Source: Nomia melanderi (Eukaryota > Arthropoda > Insecta > Hymenoptera > Halictidae). Taken from it: DNA of 64,000 nt. This document shows positions 38,246-51,698 of the stretch, one piece after another. Numbering within the stretch: the first letter of the stretch is position 1; each line of letters opens with the position of its first letter. The stretch lies in the NCBI RefSeq assembly GCF_051020985.1, contig NW_027475164.1:372001-436000 (forward strand), written 5' to 3'. A program made the translations under genes and the position numbers. The notes under the pieces were generated by a model. The model saw only the letters and a list, made by a program, of their open reading frames with translations. It was not told the origin of the DNA and ran no database searches.

Positions 38246-39450
38246 GATATATATTGGATTATTCCCTGACCCTGAGTGTCCGCCCCCTGAGACGGTAGTT
38301 TTCTCGGCCCCTGGTGGTCCCAGGTCGTTCCCGCTGCACAGATTCATGCGCTAGGGCCTCCTGCAGACAATGCACTTTGATTTATTGCGCTATCTCTAAT
38401 AGCACCCGAGATATCACCAGATATATATTGGATTTTTCCCTGACCCTGAGTGTCCGGCCCCATGAGACGGTGGTTTTCTCAGCCCCTGGTGGTCCGAGGT
38501 CGATCCCGCTGCACAGAATCATGCGCCAGGGCCTCCTACAGACAATGCACTTTGGTTTAGTGCGCTATCTGTAATAATACCCGCGATATCACCAGATATA
38601 TATTGGATTTTTCCCTGACCCTGAGTGTCCGACCCCATGATACGGTGGTTTTCTCGGCCCCTGGCGGTCCGAGGTCGTTCCGGATGCACAGATTCATGCG
38701 CCAGGGCCTCCTGCAGACAATGGACTTTGGTTTATTGCGCTATCTCTAATATCACCCGAGATATCACCAGATATATATTGGATTTTTCCCTGACCCTGAG
38801 TGTCCGAAACCATGAGCCGGTGGTTTTCTCGGCCCCTGGTCGTCCGAGGTCGTTCCCGCTGCACAGATTCATGCCCCAGGGCCTCCTCAAGACAATGAAC
38901 TTTGATTTAATTCGCTATCTCTAATAGCACCCGAGATATCACCAGATATATATTGGATTTTTTGCTTGACCCTGACAGTCCAGCCCCATGTGTCGATGGT
39001 TTTCTCGGTCCCTCGTGGTCCGAGGTCCATCCCGCTGCACAGATACATGCGCCAGGGCCCCCTGCAGATAATTCACTTTGATTTATTGCGCTATCTCTAA
39101 TAGCACCCGAGATATCACCAGATATATATTGGATTTTTCCCTGACCCTGACAGTCCGACCCCATGAGACGGTAGTTTTCTCGGCCCCTGGTGGTCCGAGG
39201 TCGTTCTCGCTGCACAGATTCATGCGCTAGGGCCTCCTTTAGACAATGCACTTTGATTTATTTCGCTATCTCTAATAGCACCCGAGATATCACCAGATAT
39301 GTTTTGGATTTTTGCTTGACCCTGACAGTCCGGCCCCATGTGTCGATGGTTTTCTCGGTCCCTCGTGGTCCGATGTCGATCCCGCTGCACAGATTCATGC
39401 GCCAGCGCCCCCTGCAGATAATTCACTTTGATTTATTGCGCTATCTCTAA
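38226..39450. repeat. Seven-monomer block, first copy
   Basis: Markers are CCGCCCCCTGAGACGG, CACAGAATCATGCG, TAATAATACCCGCG, GAAACCATGAGCCGG with CTCAAGACAATGAAC, a class C monomer with an extra T and CACAGATACATGCG, and GATATGTTTTGG. It recurs at 44175-45223 with one monomer (38575-38749) missing there. Confidence 0.85.
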
Positions 39451-41374
39451 TAGCACCCGAGATATCACCAGATATATATTGGATTATTCCCTGACCCTGA
39501 GTGTCCGGCCCATGAGACGGTAGTTTTCTCGGCCCCTGGTGGTCCCAGGTCGTTCCCGCTGCACAGATTCATGCGCTAGGGCCTCCTGCAGACAATGCAC
39601 TTTGATTTATTGCGCTAGCTCTAATAGCACCCGAGAAATCACCAGATGTATATTGGATTTTCCCCTGACCCTGAGTGTCCGGCCCCATGAGACGGTGGTT
39701 TTCTCGGCCCCTGGTGGTCCGTGGACGTTCCCGCTGCACAGATTCATGGGCCAGGGCCCCCTGCAGATAATTCACTTTGATTTATTGCGCTATCTCTAAT
39801 AGCACCCGAGATATCACCAGAAATATATTGGATTTTTCCATGACCCTGAGTGTCCGGCCCCATGAGAAGGTGGTTTTCTCGGCCCCTGGTGGTCCGAGGT
39901 CGTTCCCGCTGCACAGATTCATGCGCTAGGGCTGCCTGCAGACAATGCACTTTGATTTATTGCGCTATCTGTAATAGCACCCGAGATATCACAAGATTTA
40001 TATTGGATTTTCCCCTGACCCTGAGTGTCCGAAACCATGAGACGGTGGTTTTCTCGGCCCCTGGTCGTCCGAGGTCGTTCCCGCTGCACAGATGCATGCG
40101 CCAGGGCCTCCTGCAGACAATGCACTCTGATTTAATTCGCTATCTCTAATAGCACCCGAGTTATCACCAGATATATATTGGATTTTTGCTTGACCCTGAC
40201 AGTACGGCCCCATGTGTCGATGGTTTTCTCGGTCCCTCGCGGTCCGAGGTCCATCCCGCTGCACAGATTCATGCGCCAGGGCCCCCTGCAGACAATGCAC
40301 TTTGATTTATTGCGCTAGCTCTAATAGCACCCGAGATATCACCCGATATATATTGGATATTCCCCTGACCCTGAGTGTCCGGCCCCATGAGACGGTGGTT
40401 TTCTCGGCCCCCGGTGGTCCGAGGTCGATCGCGCTGCACATATTTATGCGCTAGGGCCTCCTGCAGACAATGCACTTTGATTTATTGCGCTAGCTCTAAT
40501 AGCACCCGAGATATCACCAGATATATGTGGAATTTATACATGACCTTGGGTGACGGATACCGAAAATCTGTAATTGTCTTGGCCCCTGGTGGTCCGAGGT
40601 CGTTGCTGCTGCACAGATTCATGCGCCAGGGCCTCCTGCAGACAATGCCCTTTGATTTATCGCGCTATCTGTAATAGAACCCGAGATATCACTAGATATA
40701 TATTGTATTTTTCCCTGACCCTGAGTGGCCGGCCCCATGTGTTGGTGGTTTTCTCGGCCCCTGGTGGTCCGAGATCGAACTCGCTGCACAGATTCATGCG
40801 CTAGGGCCTCCTGCAGACAATGCAGTTTGATTTATTGCGCTATCTATAATAGCACCCGAGATATCACCAGATATATATTGGATTTTTCCCTGACCCTGAG
40901 TGTCCGGCCCCATCAGACGGTGGTTTTCTCGGCCCCTGGTGGTCCGAGGTCGTTCCCGCCGCCCAGATTCATGCGCCAGGGCCTCCTGCAGATAATTCAC
41001 TTTGGTTTATTGCGCTATCTCTAATAGCACCCGAGATATCACCAGATATATATTGGATTTTCCCCTGACCCTGAGTGTCCGGCCCCATGAGACTGTGGTT
41101 TTCTCGGCCCCTGGTGGTCAGAGGTCGTTCCCGCTGCACAGATTCAGGCGCCAGGGCCTCCTGCAGATAATTCAATTTGGTTTATTGCGCTATCTGTAAT
41201 AGCACCCGAGATATCACCAGATATATATTGGATATTTCCCTGACCCTGACAGTCCGGCCCCATGAGACGGTGATTTTCTCGGACCCCGGTGGTCCGAGGT
41301 CGTTCCCGCTGTACAGATTCATGCGCCAGGGCCTCCTACAGACAATGCACTCTGATTTAATTCGCTATCTCTAA

Positions 41375-41549
41375 TAGCACCCGAGATATCACCAGATATA
41401 TGCTGAATTTATACATGACCTTGGGTGACGGATACCGAAAATCTGTAATTTTCTTGGCCCCTGGTGGTCCGAGGTCGTTGCTGCTGCACAGGTTCATGCG
41501 CCAGGGCCTCCTGCAGACAATGGCCTTTGATTTATCGCGCTATCTGTAA
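41375..41549 (+). repeat. Class B4 monomer (reference for the subtype)
   Basis: A class B centre with ATATGCTGAATTTATACATG, CCGAAAATCTGTAATTTTC, TTGGCCCC, then TTGCTGCTGCACAGG and ACAATGGCCTTTG. Other copies start at 46974, 49074, 57299 and 59399. It differs from B3 at a handful of bases. B4 and B3 alternate every six monomers in the two 12-mer blocks. Confidence 0.92.
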
Positions 41550-42424
41550 TAGAACCCGAGATATCACCAGATATATATTGGATTTTTCCCTGACCCTGAG
41601 TGCCCGGCCCCATGTGTCGGTTGTTTTCTCGGCCCCTGGTGGTCCGAGGTCGTTCCCGCTGCACAGATTCATGCACCAGGGCCTCCTGCAGATAATTCAA
41701 TTTGGTTTATTGCGCTATCTGTAATAGCACCCGAGATATCACCAGATATATATTGGATATTTCCCTGACCCTGACAGTCCGGCCCCATGAGACGGTGATT
41801 TTCTCGGACCCCGGTGGTCCGAGGTCGATCGCGGTGCACAGATTCATGCGCTAGGGCCGACTGCAGACAATGCACTTTGATTTATTGCCCTATCTGTAAT
41901 AGCACCCGAGATATCACCAGATTTATATTGGATTTTTCCCTGACCCTGAGTGTCCGACTCCATGAGACGGTGGTTTTCTCAGCCCCTGGTGGTCCGAGGT
42001 CGTTCCCGCTGCACAGATTCATGCACCCGGGCCTCCTGCAGACAATGCACTTTGATTTATTGCGCTAGCTCTAATAGCACCCGAGATATCACCAGATATA
42101 TATTGGATATTCCCCTGACCCTGAGTGTCCGGCCCCATGAGACGGTGGTTTTCTCGGCCCCTGGTGGTCCTTGGTCGTTCCCGCTGCACAGATTCATGGG
42201 CCAGGGCCCCCTGCAGATAATTCACTTTGATTTATTGCGCTATCTCTAATAGCACCCGAGATATCACCAGATATATATTGGATTTTTCCCTGACCCTGAC
42301 AGTCCGGCCCCATGAGACGGTGATTTTCTCGGCCCCCGGTGGTCCGAGGTCGATCGCGCTGCACAGATTCATGCGCCAGGGCCTCCTACAGACAATGCAC
42401 TTTGATTTATTGTGCTATCTCTAA

Positions 42425-42599
42425 TAGCACCCGAGATATCACCAGATATATGTGGAATTTATACATGACCTTGGGTGACGGATACCGAAAATCTGTAATT
42501 GTCTTGGCCCCTGGTGGTCCGAGGTCGTTGCTGCTGCACAGATTCATGCGCCAGGGCCTCCTGCAGACAATGCCCTTTGATTTATCGCGCTATCTGTAA
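42425..42599 (+). repeat. Class B3 monomer (reference for the subtype)
   Basis: A class B centre with ATATGTGGAATTTATACATG, CCGAAAATCTGTAATTGTC and TTGGCCCC, then TTGCTGCTGCAC and ACAATGCCCTTTG. Other copies start at 40500, 45924, 48024, 53274, 56249 and 58349. B3 is confined to the right-hand third of the window. Confidence 0.92.
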
Positions 42600-43985
42600 T
42601 AGAACCCGAGATGTCACCAGATATATATTGGATTTTTCCCTGACCCTGAGTGTCCGGCCCATGAGACGGTAGTTTTCTCGGCCCCTGGTGGTCCGAGGTC
42701 GTTCCCGCTGCACAGATTCATGCGCTAGGGCCTCCTGCAGACAATGCACATTGATTTATTGCGCTATCTCTAATAGCACCCGAGATATCACCAGATATAT
42801 ATTGGATTTTTCCCTGACCCTGAGTGTCCGACCCCATGAGACGGTGGTTTTCTCGGCCTCTGGTGGTCCGAGGTCGTTCCCACTGCACAGATTCATGCGC
42901 CAGGGCCTCCTATAGATAATTCACTTTGGTTTATTTCGCTATCTCTAATAGCACCCGAGATATCACCAGATATATATTGGTTTTTTCCCTGACCCTGACA
43001 GTCCGGCCCCATGAGACGGTGATTTTCTCGGCCCCTGGTGGTCCGAGGTCGATCCCGCTGCACAGATTCATGCGCCAGGGCCTCCTACAGACAATGCATT
43101 TAGGTTTAGTGCGCTATCTGTAATAGCACCCGCGATATCACCAGACATTTGCTGGATTTTTACATGACCTTGGGTGACGGATTCCGAATATCTGTAATTT
43201 TCTCGTCCACTGGTGGTCCGAGGTCGTTCCTTCGGCACAGATTCATTCGCAAGGGCCTCCTATAGGCAATGCACTTTGATTTATTGCGCTATCTGTAATA
43301 GCACCAGAGATATCACCAGATATATATTGGATTTTTCCCTGGCCCTGAGTGTCCGGCCCCATGAGACTGTGGTTTTCTCGGCCCCTGGTGGTCCGAGGTC
43401 GTACCCGTTGCACAGATTCATGCGCCAGGGCCTCCTACAGACAATTCACTTTGGTTTATTGCGCTATCTCTAATGGCACCCGAGATATCACCAGATATAT
43501 ATTGGATTTTCCACTGACCCTGAGTGTCCGGCTCCATGAGACTGTGGTTTTCTCGGTTCCTGGTGGTCCGAGGTCGTTCCCGCTGCACAGATTCATGGGA
43601 CAGGGCCTCCTGCAGATAATTCACTTTGTTTTATTGCGCTCTCTCTAATAGCACCCAAGATATCACCAGATATATATTGGATTTTTCCCTGGCCCTGAGT
43701 GTCCGGCCCCATGAGACTGTGGTTTTCTCGGCCCCTGGTGGTCCGAGGTCGTACCCGTTGCACAGATTCATGCGCCAGGGCCTCCTGCAGATAATTCACT
43801 TTGGTTTATTGCGCTATCTCTAATAGCACCCGAGATATCACCAGATATATATTGGATGTTCCCCTGACCCTGAGTGTCCGGCCCCATGAGACTGTGATTT
43901 TCTCGGACCCTGGTCGTCCGAGGTCGTTCCCGCTGCACAGATTCATGCGCTAGGGCCTCCTGCAGACAATGCACTTTGGTTTATT
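42600..43985. repeat. Displaced, permuted fragment of the 11-mer unit
   Basis: From the monomer after B3 at 42425 the array follows units seven to eleven and then one to three of the 1,923-bp repeat (offset 6,821 bp from the copy at 35.8-37.1 kb), with a B1 monomer at 43124. Private changes include AGACATTTGC at 43144, TTCGGCAC, and CTATAGGCAATGC. It exits near 43985 by jumping, in register, to the CTATTTCGC monomer type of the same unit. Confidence 0.86.
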
Positions 43986-44174
43986 TCGCTATCTCTAATA
44001 GCACCCGAGATATCACCAGATATATATTGGTTTTTTCCCTGACCCTGACAGTCCGGCCCCATGAGACGGTGATTTTCTCGGCCCCTGGTGGTCCGAGGTC
44101 GATCCCGCTGCACAGATTCATGCGCCAGGGCCTCCTACAGACAATGCATTTAGGTTTAGTGCGCTATCTGTAAT

Positions 44175-45223
44175 AGCACCCGCGATATCACCAGATATAT
44201 ATTGGATTATTCCCTGACCCTGAGTGTCCGCCCCCTGAGACGGTAGTTTTCTCGGCCCCTGGTGGTCCCAGGTCGTTCCCGCTGCACAGATTCATGCGCT
44301 AGGGCCTCCTGCAGACAATGCACTTTGATTTATTGCGCTATCTCTAATAGCACCCGAGATATCACCAGATATATATTGGATTTTTCCCTGACCCTGAGTG
44401 TCCGGCCCCATGAGACGGTGGTTTTCTCAGCCCCTGGTGGTCCGAGGTCGATCCCGCTGCACAGAATCATGCGCCAGGGCCTCCTACAGACAATGCACTT
44501 TGGTTTAGTGCGCTATATGTAATAATACCCGCGATATCACCAGATATATATTGGATTTTTCCCTGACCCTGAGTGTCCGAAACCATGAGCCGGTGGTTTT
44601 CTCGGCCCCTGGTCGTCCGAGGTCGTTCCCGCTGCACAGATTCATGCCCCAGGGCCTCCTCAAGACAATGAACTTTGATTTAATTCGCTATCTCTAATAG
44701 CACCCGAGATATCACCAGATATATATTGGATTTTTTGCTTGACCCTGACAGTCCAGCCCCATGTGTCGATGGTTTTCTCGGTCCCTAGTGGTCCGAGGTC
44801 CATCCCGCTGCACAGATACATGCGCCAGGGCCCCCTGCAGATAATTCACTTTGATTTATTGCGCTATCTCTAATAGCACCCGAGATATCACCAGATATAT
44901 ATTGGATTTTTCCCTGACCCTGACAGTCCGACCCCATGAGACGGTAGTTTTCTCGGCCCCTGGTGGTCCGAGGTCGTTCTCGCTGCACAGATTCATGCGC
45001 TAGGGCCTCCTTTAGACAATGCACTTTGATTTATTTCGCTATCTCTAATAGCACCCGAGATATCACCAGATATGTTTTGGATTTTTGCTTGACCCTGACA
45101 GTCCGGCCCCATGTGTCGATGGTTTTCTCGGTCCCTCGTGGTCCGATGTCGATCCCGCTGCACAGATTCATGCGCCAGCGCCCCCTGCAGATAATTCACT
45201 TTGATTTATTGCGCTATCTCTAA
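44175..45223. repeat. Seven-monomer block, second copy lacking one monomer
   Basis: It matches 38226-39450. The offset changes from 5,948 to 5,773 bp across the position where 38575-38749 is absent, which is a loss of exactly one monomer. The flanking monomers are otherwise nearly identical. Confidence 0.85.
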
Positions 45224-46098
45224 TAGCACCCGAGATATCACCAGACATATATAGGACTTTTCCCTGACCCTAAGTGTCCGGCCCCATGAGACGGTGGTTT
45301 TCTCGGCCCCTGTTGGTCCGAGGTCGATCCCGCTGCACAGATTCATGCGCCAGGTCCCCCTGCAGATAATTCACTTTGATTTATTGCGCTATCTGTAATA
45401 GCACCCGAGATATCACAAGATTTATATTGGATTTTCCCCTGACCCTGAGTGTCCGAAACCATGAGACGGTGGTTTTCTCGGCCCCTGGTCGTCCGAGGTC
45501 GTTCCCGCTGCACAGATTCATGCGCCAGGGCCTCCTGCAGACAATGCACTCTGATTTAATTCGCTATCTCTAATAGCACCCGAGTTATCACCAGATATAT
45601 ATTGGATTTTTGCTTGACCCTGACAGTACGGCCCCATGTGTCGATGGTTTTCTCGGTCCCTCGCGGTCCGAGGTCCATCCCGCTGCCCAGATTCATGCGC
45701 CAGGGCCCCCTGCAGACAATGCACTTTGATTTATTGCGCTAGCTCTAATAGCACCCGAGATATCACCCGATATATATTGGATATTCCCCTGACCCTGAGT
45801 GTCCGGCCCCATGAGACGGTGGTTTTCTCGGCCCCCGGTGGTCCGAGGTCGATCGCGCTGCACATATTTATGCGCTAGGGCCTCCTGCAGACAATGCACT
45901 TTGATTTATTGCGCTAGCTCTAATAGCACCCGAGATATCACCAGATATATGTGGAATTTATACATGACCTTGGGTGACGGATACCGAAAATCTGTAATTG
46001 TCTTGGCCCCTGGTGGTCCGAGGTCGTTGCTGCTGCACAGATTCATGCGCCAGGGCCTCCTGCAGACAATGCCCTTTGATTTATCGCGCTATCTGTAA

Positions 46099-49000
46099 TA
46101 GAACCCGAGATATCACTAGATATATATTGTATTTTTCCCTGACCCTGAGTGGCCGGCCCCATGTGTTGGTGGTTTTCTCGGCCCCTGGTGGTCCGAGATC
46201 GAACTCGCTGCACAGATTCATGCGCTAGGGCCTCCTGCAGACAATGCAGTTTGATTTATTGCGCTATCTATAATAGCACCCGAGATATCACCAGATATAT
46301 ATTGGATTTTTCCCTGACCCTGAGTGTCCGGCCCCATCAGACGGTGGTTTTCTCGGCCCCTGGTGGTCCGAGGTCGTTCCCGCCGCCCAGATTCATGCGC
46401 CAGGGCCTCCTGCAGATAATTCACTTTGGTTTATTGCGCTATCTCTAATAGCACCCGAGATATCACCAGATATATATTGGATTTTCCCCTGACCCTGAGT
46501 GTCCGGCCCCATGAGACTGTGGTTTTCTCGGCCCCTGGTGATCAGAGGTCGTTCCCGCTGCACAGATTCAGGCGCCAGGGCCTCGTACAGACAATGTACT
46601 TTGATTTATTGCGCTATCTGTAATAGCACCCGAGATATCACCAGATATATATTGGACTTTTCACTGACCCTAAGTGTCCGGCCCCACGGGACGGTGGTTT
46701 TCTCGTCCCCTGGTGGTCCGAGGTCGTTCCCGTTGCACAGATTCATGCGCCAGGGCCTCCTGCAGATAATTCAATTTGGTTTATTGCGCTATCTGTAATA
46801 GCACCCGAGATATCACCAGATATATATTGGATTTTCCCCTGACCCTGTGTGTCCGGCCCCATGAGACTGTGATTTTCTCGGACCCTGGTGGTCCGAGGTC
46901 GTTCCCGCTGTACAGATTCATGCGCCAGGGCCTCCTACAGACAATGCACTCTGATTTAATTCGCTATCTCTAATAGCACCCGAGATATCACCAGATATAT
47001 GCTGAATTTATACATGACCTTGGGTGACGGATACCGAAAATCTGTAATTTTCTTGGCCCCTGGTGGTCCGAGGTCGTTGCTGCTGCACAGGTTCATGCGC
47101 CAGGGCCTCCTGCAGACAATGGCCTTTGATTTATCGCGCTATCTGTAATAGAACCCGAGATATCACCAGATATATATTGGATTTTTCCCTGACCCTGAGT
47201 GCCCGGCCCCATGTGTCGGTTGTTTTCTCGGCCCCTGGTGGTCCGAGGTCGTTCCCGCTGCACAGATTCATGCACCAGGGCCTCCTGCAGATAATTCAAT
47301 TTGGTTTATTGCGCTATCTGTAATAGCACCCGAGATATCACCAGATATATATTGGATATTTCCCTGACCCTGACAGTCCGGCCCCATGAGACGGTGATTT
47401 TCTCGGACCCCGGTGGTCCGAGGTCGATCGCGGTGCACAGATTCATGCGCTAGGGCCGACTGCAGACAATGCACTTTGATTTATTGCCCTATCTGTAATA
47501 GCACCCGAGATATCACCAGATTTATATTGGATTTTTCCCTGACCCTGAGTGTCCGACTCCATGAGACGGTGGTTTTCTCGGCCCCTGGTGGTCCGAGGTC
47601 GTTCCCGCTGCACAGATTCATGCACCCGGGCCTCCTGCAGACAATGCACTTTGATTTATTGCGCTAGCTCTAATAGCACCCGAGATATCACCAGATATAT
47701 ATTGGATATTCCCCTGACCCTGAGTGTCCGGCCCCATGAGACGGTGGTTTTCTCGGCCCCTGGTGGTCCTTGGTCGTTCCCGCTGCACAGATTCATGGGC
47801 CAGGGCCCCCTGCAGATAATTCACTTTGATTTATTGCGCTATCTCTAATAGCACCCGAGATATCACCAGATATATATTGGATTTTTCCCTGACCCTGACA
47901 GTCCGGCCCCATGAGACGGTGATTTTCTCGGCCCCCGGTGGTCCGAGGTCGATCGCGCTGCACAGATTCATGCGCCAGGGCCTCCTACAGACAATGCACT
48001 TTGATTTATTGTGCTATCTCTAATAGCACCCGAGATATCACCAGATATATGTGGAATTTATACATGACCTTGGGTGACGGATACCGAAAATCTGTAATTG
48101 TCTTGGCCCCTGGTGGTCCGAGGTCGTTGCTGCTGCACAGATTCATGCGCCAGGGCCTCCTGCAGACAATGCCCTTTGATTTATCGCGCTATCTGTAATA
48201 GAACCCGAGATATCACCAGATATATATTGTATTTTTCCCTGACCCTGAGTGGCCGGCCCCATGTGTTGGTGGTTTTCTCGGCCCCTGGTGGTCCGAGATC
48301 GAACTCGCTGCACAGATTCATGCGCTAGGGCCTCCTGCAGACAATGCACTTTGATTTATTGCGCTATCTATAATAGCACCCGAGATATCACCAGATATAT
48401 ATTGGATTTTTCCCTGACCCTGAGTGTCCGGCCCCATCAGACGGTGGTTTTCTCGGCCCCTGGTGGTCCGAGGTCGTTCCCGCCGCCCAGATTCATGCGC
48501 CAGGGCCTCCTGCAGATAATTCACTTTGGTTTATTGCGCTATCTCTAATAGCACCCGAGATATCACCAGATATATATTGGATTTTCCCCTGACCCTGAGT
48601 GTCCGGCCCCATGAGACTGTGGTTTTCTCGGCCCCTGGTGGTCAGATGTCGTTCGCGCTGCACAGATTCAGGCGCCAGGGCCTCCTACAGACAATGTACT
48701 TTGATTTATTGCGCTATCTGTAATAGCACCCGAGATATCACCAGATATATATTGGACTTTTCACTGACCATAAGTGTCCGGCCCCTCGGGACGGTGGTTT
48801 TCTCGTCCCCTGGTGGTCCGAGGTCGTTCCCGTTGCACAGATTCATGCGCCAGGGCCTCCTGCAGATAATTCAATTTGGTTTATTGCGCTATCTGTAATA
48901 GCACCCGAGATATCACCAGATATATATTGGATTTTCCCCTGACCCTGTGTGTCCGGCCCCATGAGACTGTGATTTTCTCGGACCCTGGTGGTCCGAGGTC

Positions 49001-49365
49001 GTTCCCGCTGTACAGATTCATGCGCCAGGGCCTCCTACAGACAATGCACTCTGATTTAATTCGCTATCTCTAATAGCACCCGAGATATCACCAGATATAT
49101 GCTGAATTTATACATGACCTTGGGTGACGGATACCGAAAATCTGTAATTTTCTTGGCCCCTGGTGGTCCGAGGTCGTTGCTGCTGCACAGGTTCATGCGC
49201 CAGGGCCTCCTGCAGACAATGGCCTTTGATTTATCGCGCTATCTGTAATAGAACCCGAGATATCACCAGATATATATTGGATTTTTCCCTGACCCTGAGT
49301 GCCCGGCCCCATGTGTCGGTTGTTTTCTCGGCCCCTGGTGGTCCGAGGTCGTTCCCGCTGCACAG
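46099..49365. repeat. 12-monomer higher-order repeat, 2,100-bp unit, ~1.6 copies
   Basis: Unit 46099-48198 is followed by a second copy running to about 49365 before divergence. B4 monomers (46974, 49074) and B3 monomers (45924, 48024) alternate at exactly 1,050 bp, so the 12-mer looks like two hexamers that differ in B subtype. Second-copy differences include GGTGGTCAGATGTCG against GGTGATCAGAGGTCG. Confidence 0.88.
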
Positions 49366-51698
49366 ATTCATGCGCCAGGGCCTCCTGCAGATAATTCACT
49401 TTGATTTATTGCGCTATCTGTAATAGCACCCGAGATATCACCAGATATATATTGGACTTTTCACTGACCCTAAGTGTCCGGCCCCTCGTGACGGTGGTTT
49501 TCTCGGCCCCTGGTGGTCCGAGGTCGTTCCCGTTGCACAGATTCATGCGCCAGGGCCTCCTGCAGATAATTCACTTTGGTTTATTGCGCTATCTCTAATA
49601 GCACCGAGGATATCACCAGATATATACTGGATTTTTCCCTGACCCTGAGTGTCCGGCCCCATGAGACTGTGGTTTTCTCGGCCCCTGGTGGTCCGAGGTC
49701 GTTCCCGTTGCACAGATTCATGCGCCAGGGCCTCCTGCAGATAATTCAATTTGGTTTATTGCGCTATCTGTAATAGCACCCGAGATATCACCAGATATAT
49801 ATTGGATTTTCCCCTGACCCTGTGTGTCCGGCCCCATGAGACTGTGATTTTCTCGGACCCTGGTGGTCCGAGGTCGTTCCCGCTGTACAGATTCATGCGC
49901 CAGGGCCTCCTACAGACAAAGCACTTTGATTTATTGCGCTATCTGTAATAGCACCCGGGATATCACCACATATATATTGGATTTTTCCCTGACCCAGAGT
50001 GTCCGGCCCCATGAGACGGTGGTTTTCTCGGCCCCTGGTGGTCCGAGGTCGTTCCCGTTGCACAGATTCATGCGCCAGGGCCTCCTGCAGATAATTCAAT
50101 TTGGTTTATTGCGCTATCTCTAATAGCACACGAGATATCGCAAGATATATGCTGGATTATTACATGACATTGGGTGACGGATACCGAATATCTGTAATTT
50201 TTTTGGCCCCTGGTGTTCCGACGTCGTTGGTGCTGCACAGATTCATGCGCTAGGGCTTCCTGCAGGCAATGCACTTTGATTTATCGCGCTATCTGTAATA
50301 GAACCCGAGATATCACCAGATATATATTGGATTTTCCCCTGACCCTGAGCGTCCGGCCCCATGAGACTGTGGTTTTCTGGGCCCCTGGTGGTCCGAGGTC
50401 GTTCCCGTTGCACAGATTCATGCGCCAGGGCCTCCTACAGACAATGCACTTTGGTTGATTGCGCTATCTGTAATAGCACCCGAGATATCACCAGATATAT
50501 ATTGGATTTTTCACGGACCCTGAGTGTCCGGCCCCATGAGACGGTGGTTTTCTCGGCCCCTGGTGGTCCGAGGTCGTTCCCGCTGCACAGATTCATGCGC
50601 CAGGGCCTCCTACAGGCAATGCACTTTGATTTATTGCGCTATCTGTAATAGCACCCGAGATATCACCAGATATATATTGGATTTTCCCCTGACTCTGAGT
50701 GTCCAGCCCCATGAGACTGTGGTTTTCTCGGCCCCTGGTGGTCCGTGGACGTTCCCGCTGCACAGATTCATGGGCCAGGGCCCCCTGCAGATAATTCACT
50801 TTGATTTATTGCGCTATCTCTAATAGCACCCGAGATATCACCAGATGTATATTGGATTTTCCCCTGACCCTGAGTGTCCGGCCCCATGAGACGGTGGTTT
50901 TCTCGGCCCCTGGTGGTCCATGGACGTTCCCGCTGCACAGATTCATGGGCCAGGGGCCCCTGCAGATAATTCACTTTGATTTATTGCGCTATCTCTAATA
51001 GCACCCGAGATATCACCAGAAATATATTGGATTTTTCCATGACCCTGAGTGTCCGGCCCCATGTGTCGGTGGTTTTCTCGGCCCCTGGTGGTCCGAGGTC
51101 GTTCCCGCTGCACAGATTCATGCGCTAGGGCTGCCTGCAGACAATGCACTTTGATTTATTGCGCTATCTGTAATAGCACCCGAGATATCACAAGATTTAT
51201 ATTGGATTTTTCCCTGACCCTGAGTGTCCGAAACCATGAGACGGTGGTTTTCTCGGCCCCTGGTGGTCCGAGGTCGATCGCGGTGCACAGATTCATGCGC
51301 TAGGGCCGACTGCAGACAATGCACTTTGATTTATTGCGCTATCTCTAATAGCACCCGACATATAACCAGATATATATTGGATTTTTCCCTGACCCTGAGT
51401 GTCCGGCCCCATGAGACGGTAGTTTTCTCGGCCCCTGGTCGTCCGAGGTCGTTCTCGCTGCACAGATTCATGCGCCAGGGCCTCCTGCAGACAATGCACT
51501 CTGATTTAATTCGCTATCTCTAATATCACCCGAGTTATCACCAGAAATATATTGGATTTTTGCTTGACCCTGACTGTCCGGCCCCATGTGTCGATGGTTT
51601 TCTCGGCCCCTGGTGGTCCGAGGTCGTTCCCGCTGCACAGATTCATGCGCTAGGGCCTCCTGCAGACAATGCACTTTGATTTATTGCGCTATCTCTAA

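Larger units (their letters stand above)
39998..42599. repeat. Block duplicated at 45.4-48.2 kb, first copy
   Basis: It matches 45422-48198 at offsets of 5,424 bp (to about 41.1 kb) and 5,599 bp (from about 41.2 kb). The 175-bp jump marks a monomer present only in the second copy. It contains the B3-B4-B3 series at 40500, 41375 and 42425. Markers include CACATATTTATGCGC, GAGTGGCCGG with ATGTGTTGGTGG, and GCCGCCCAG. Confidence 0.86.
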
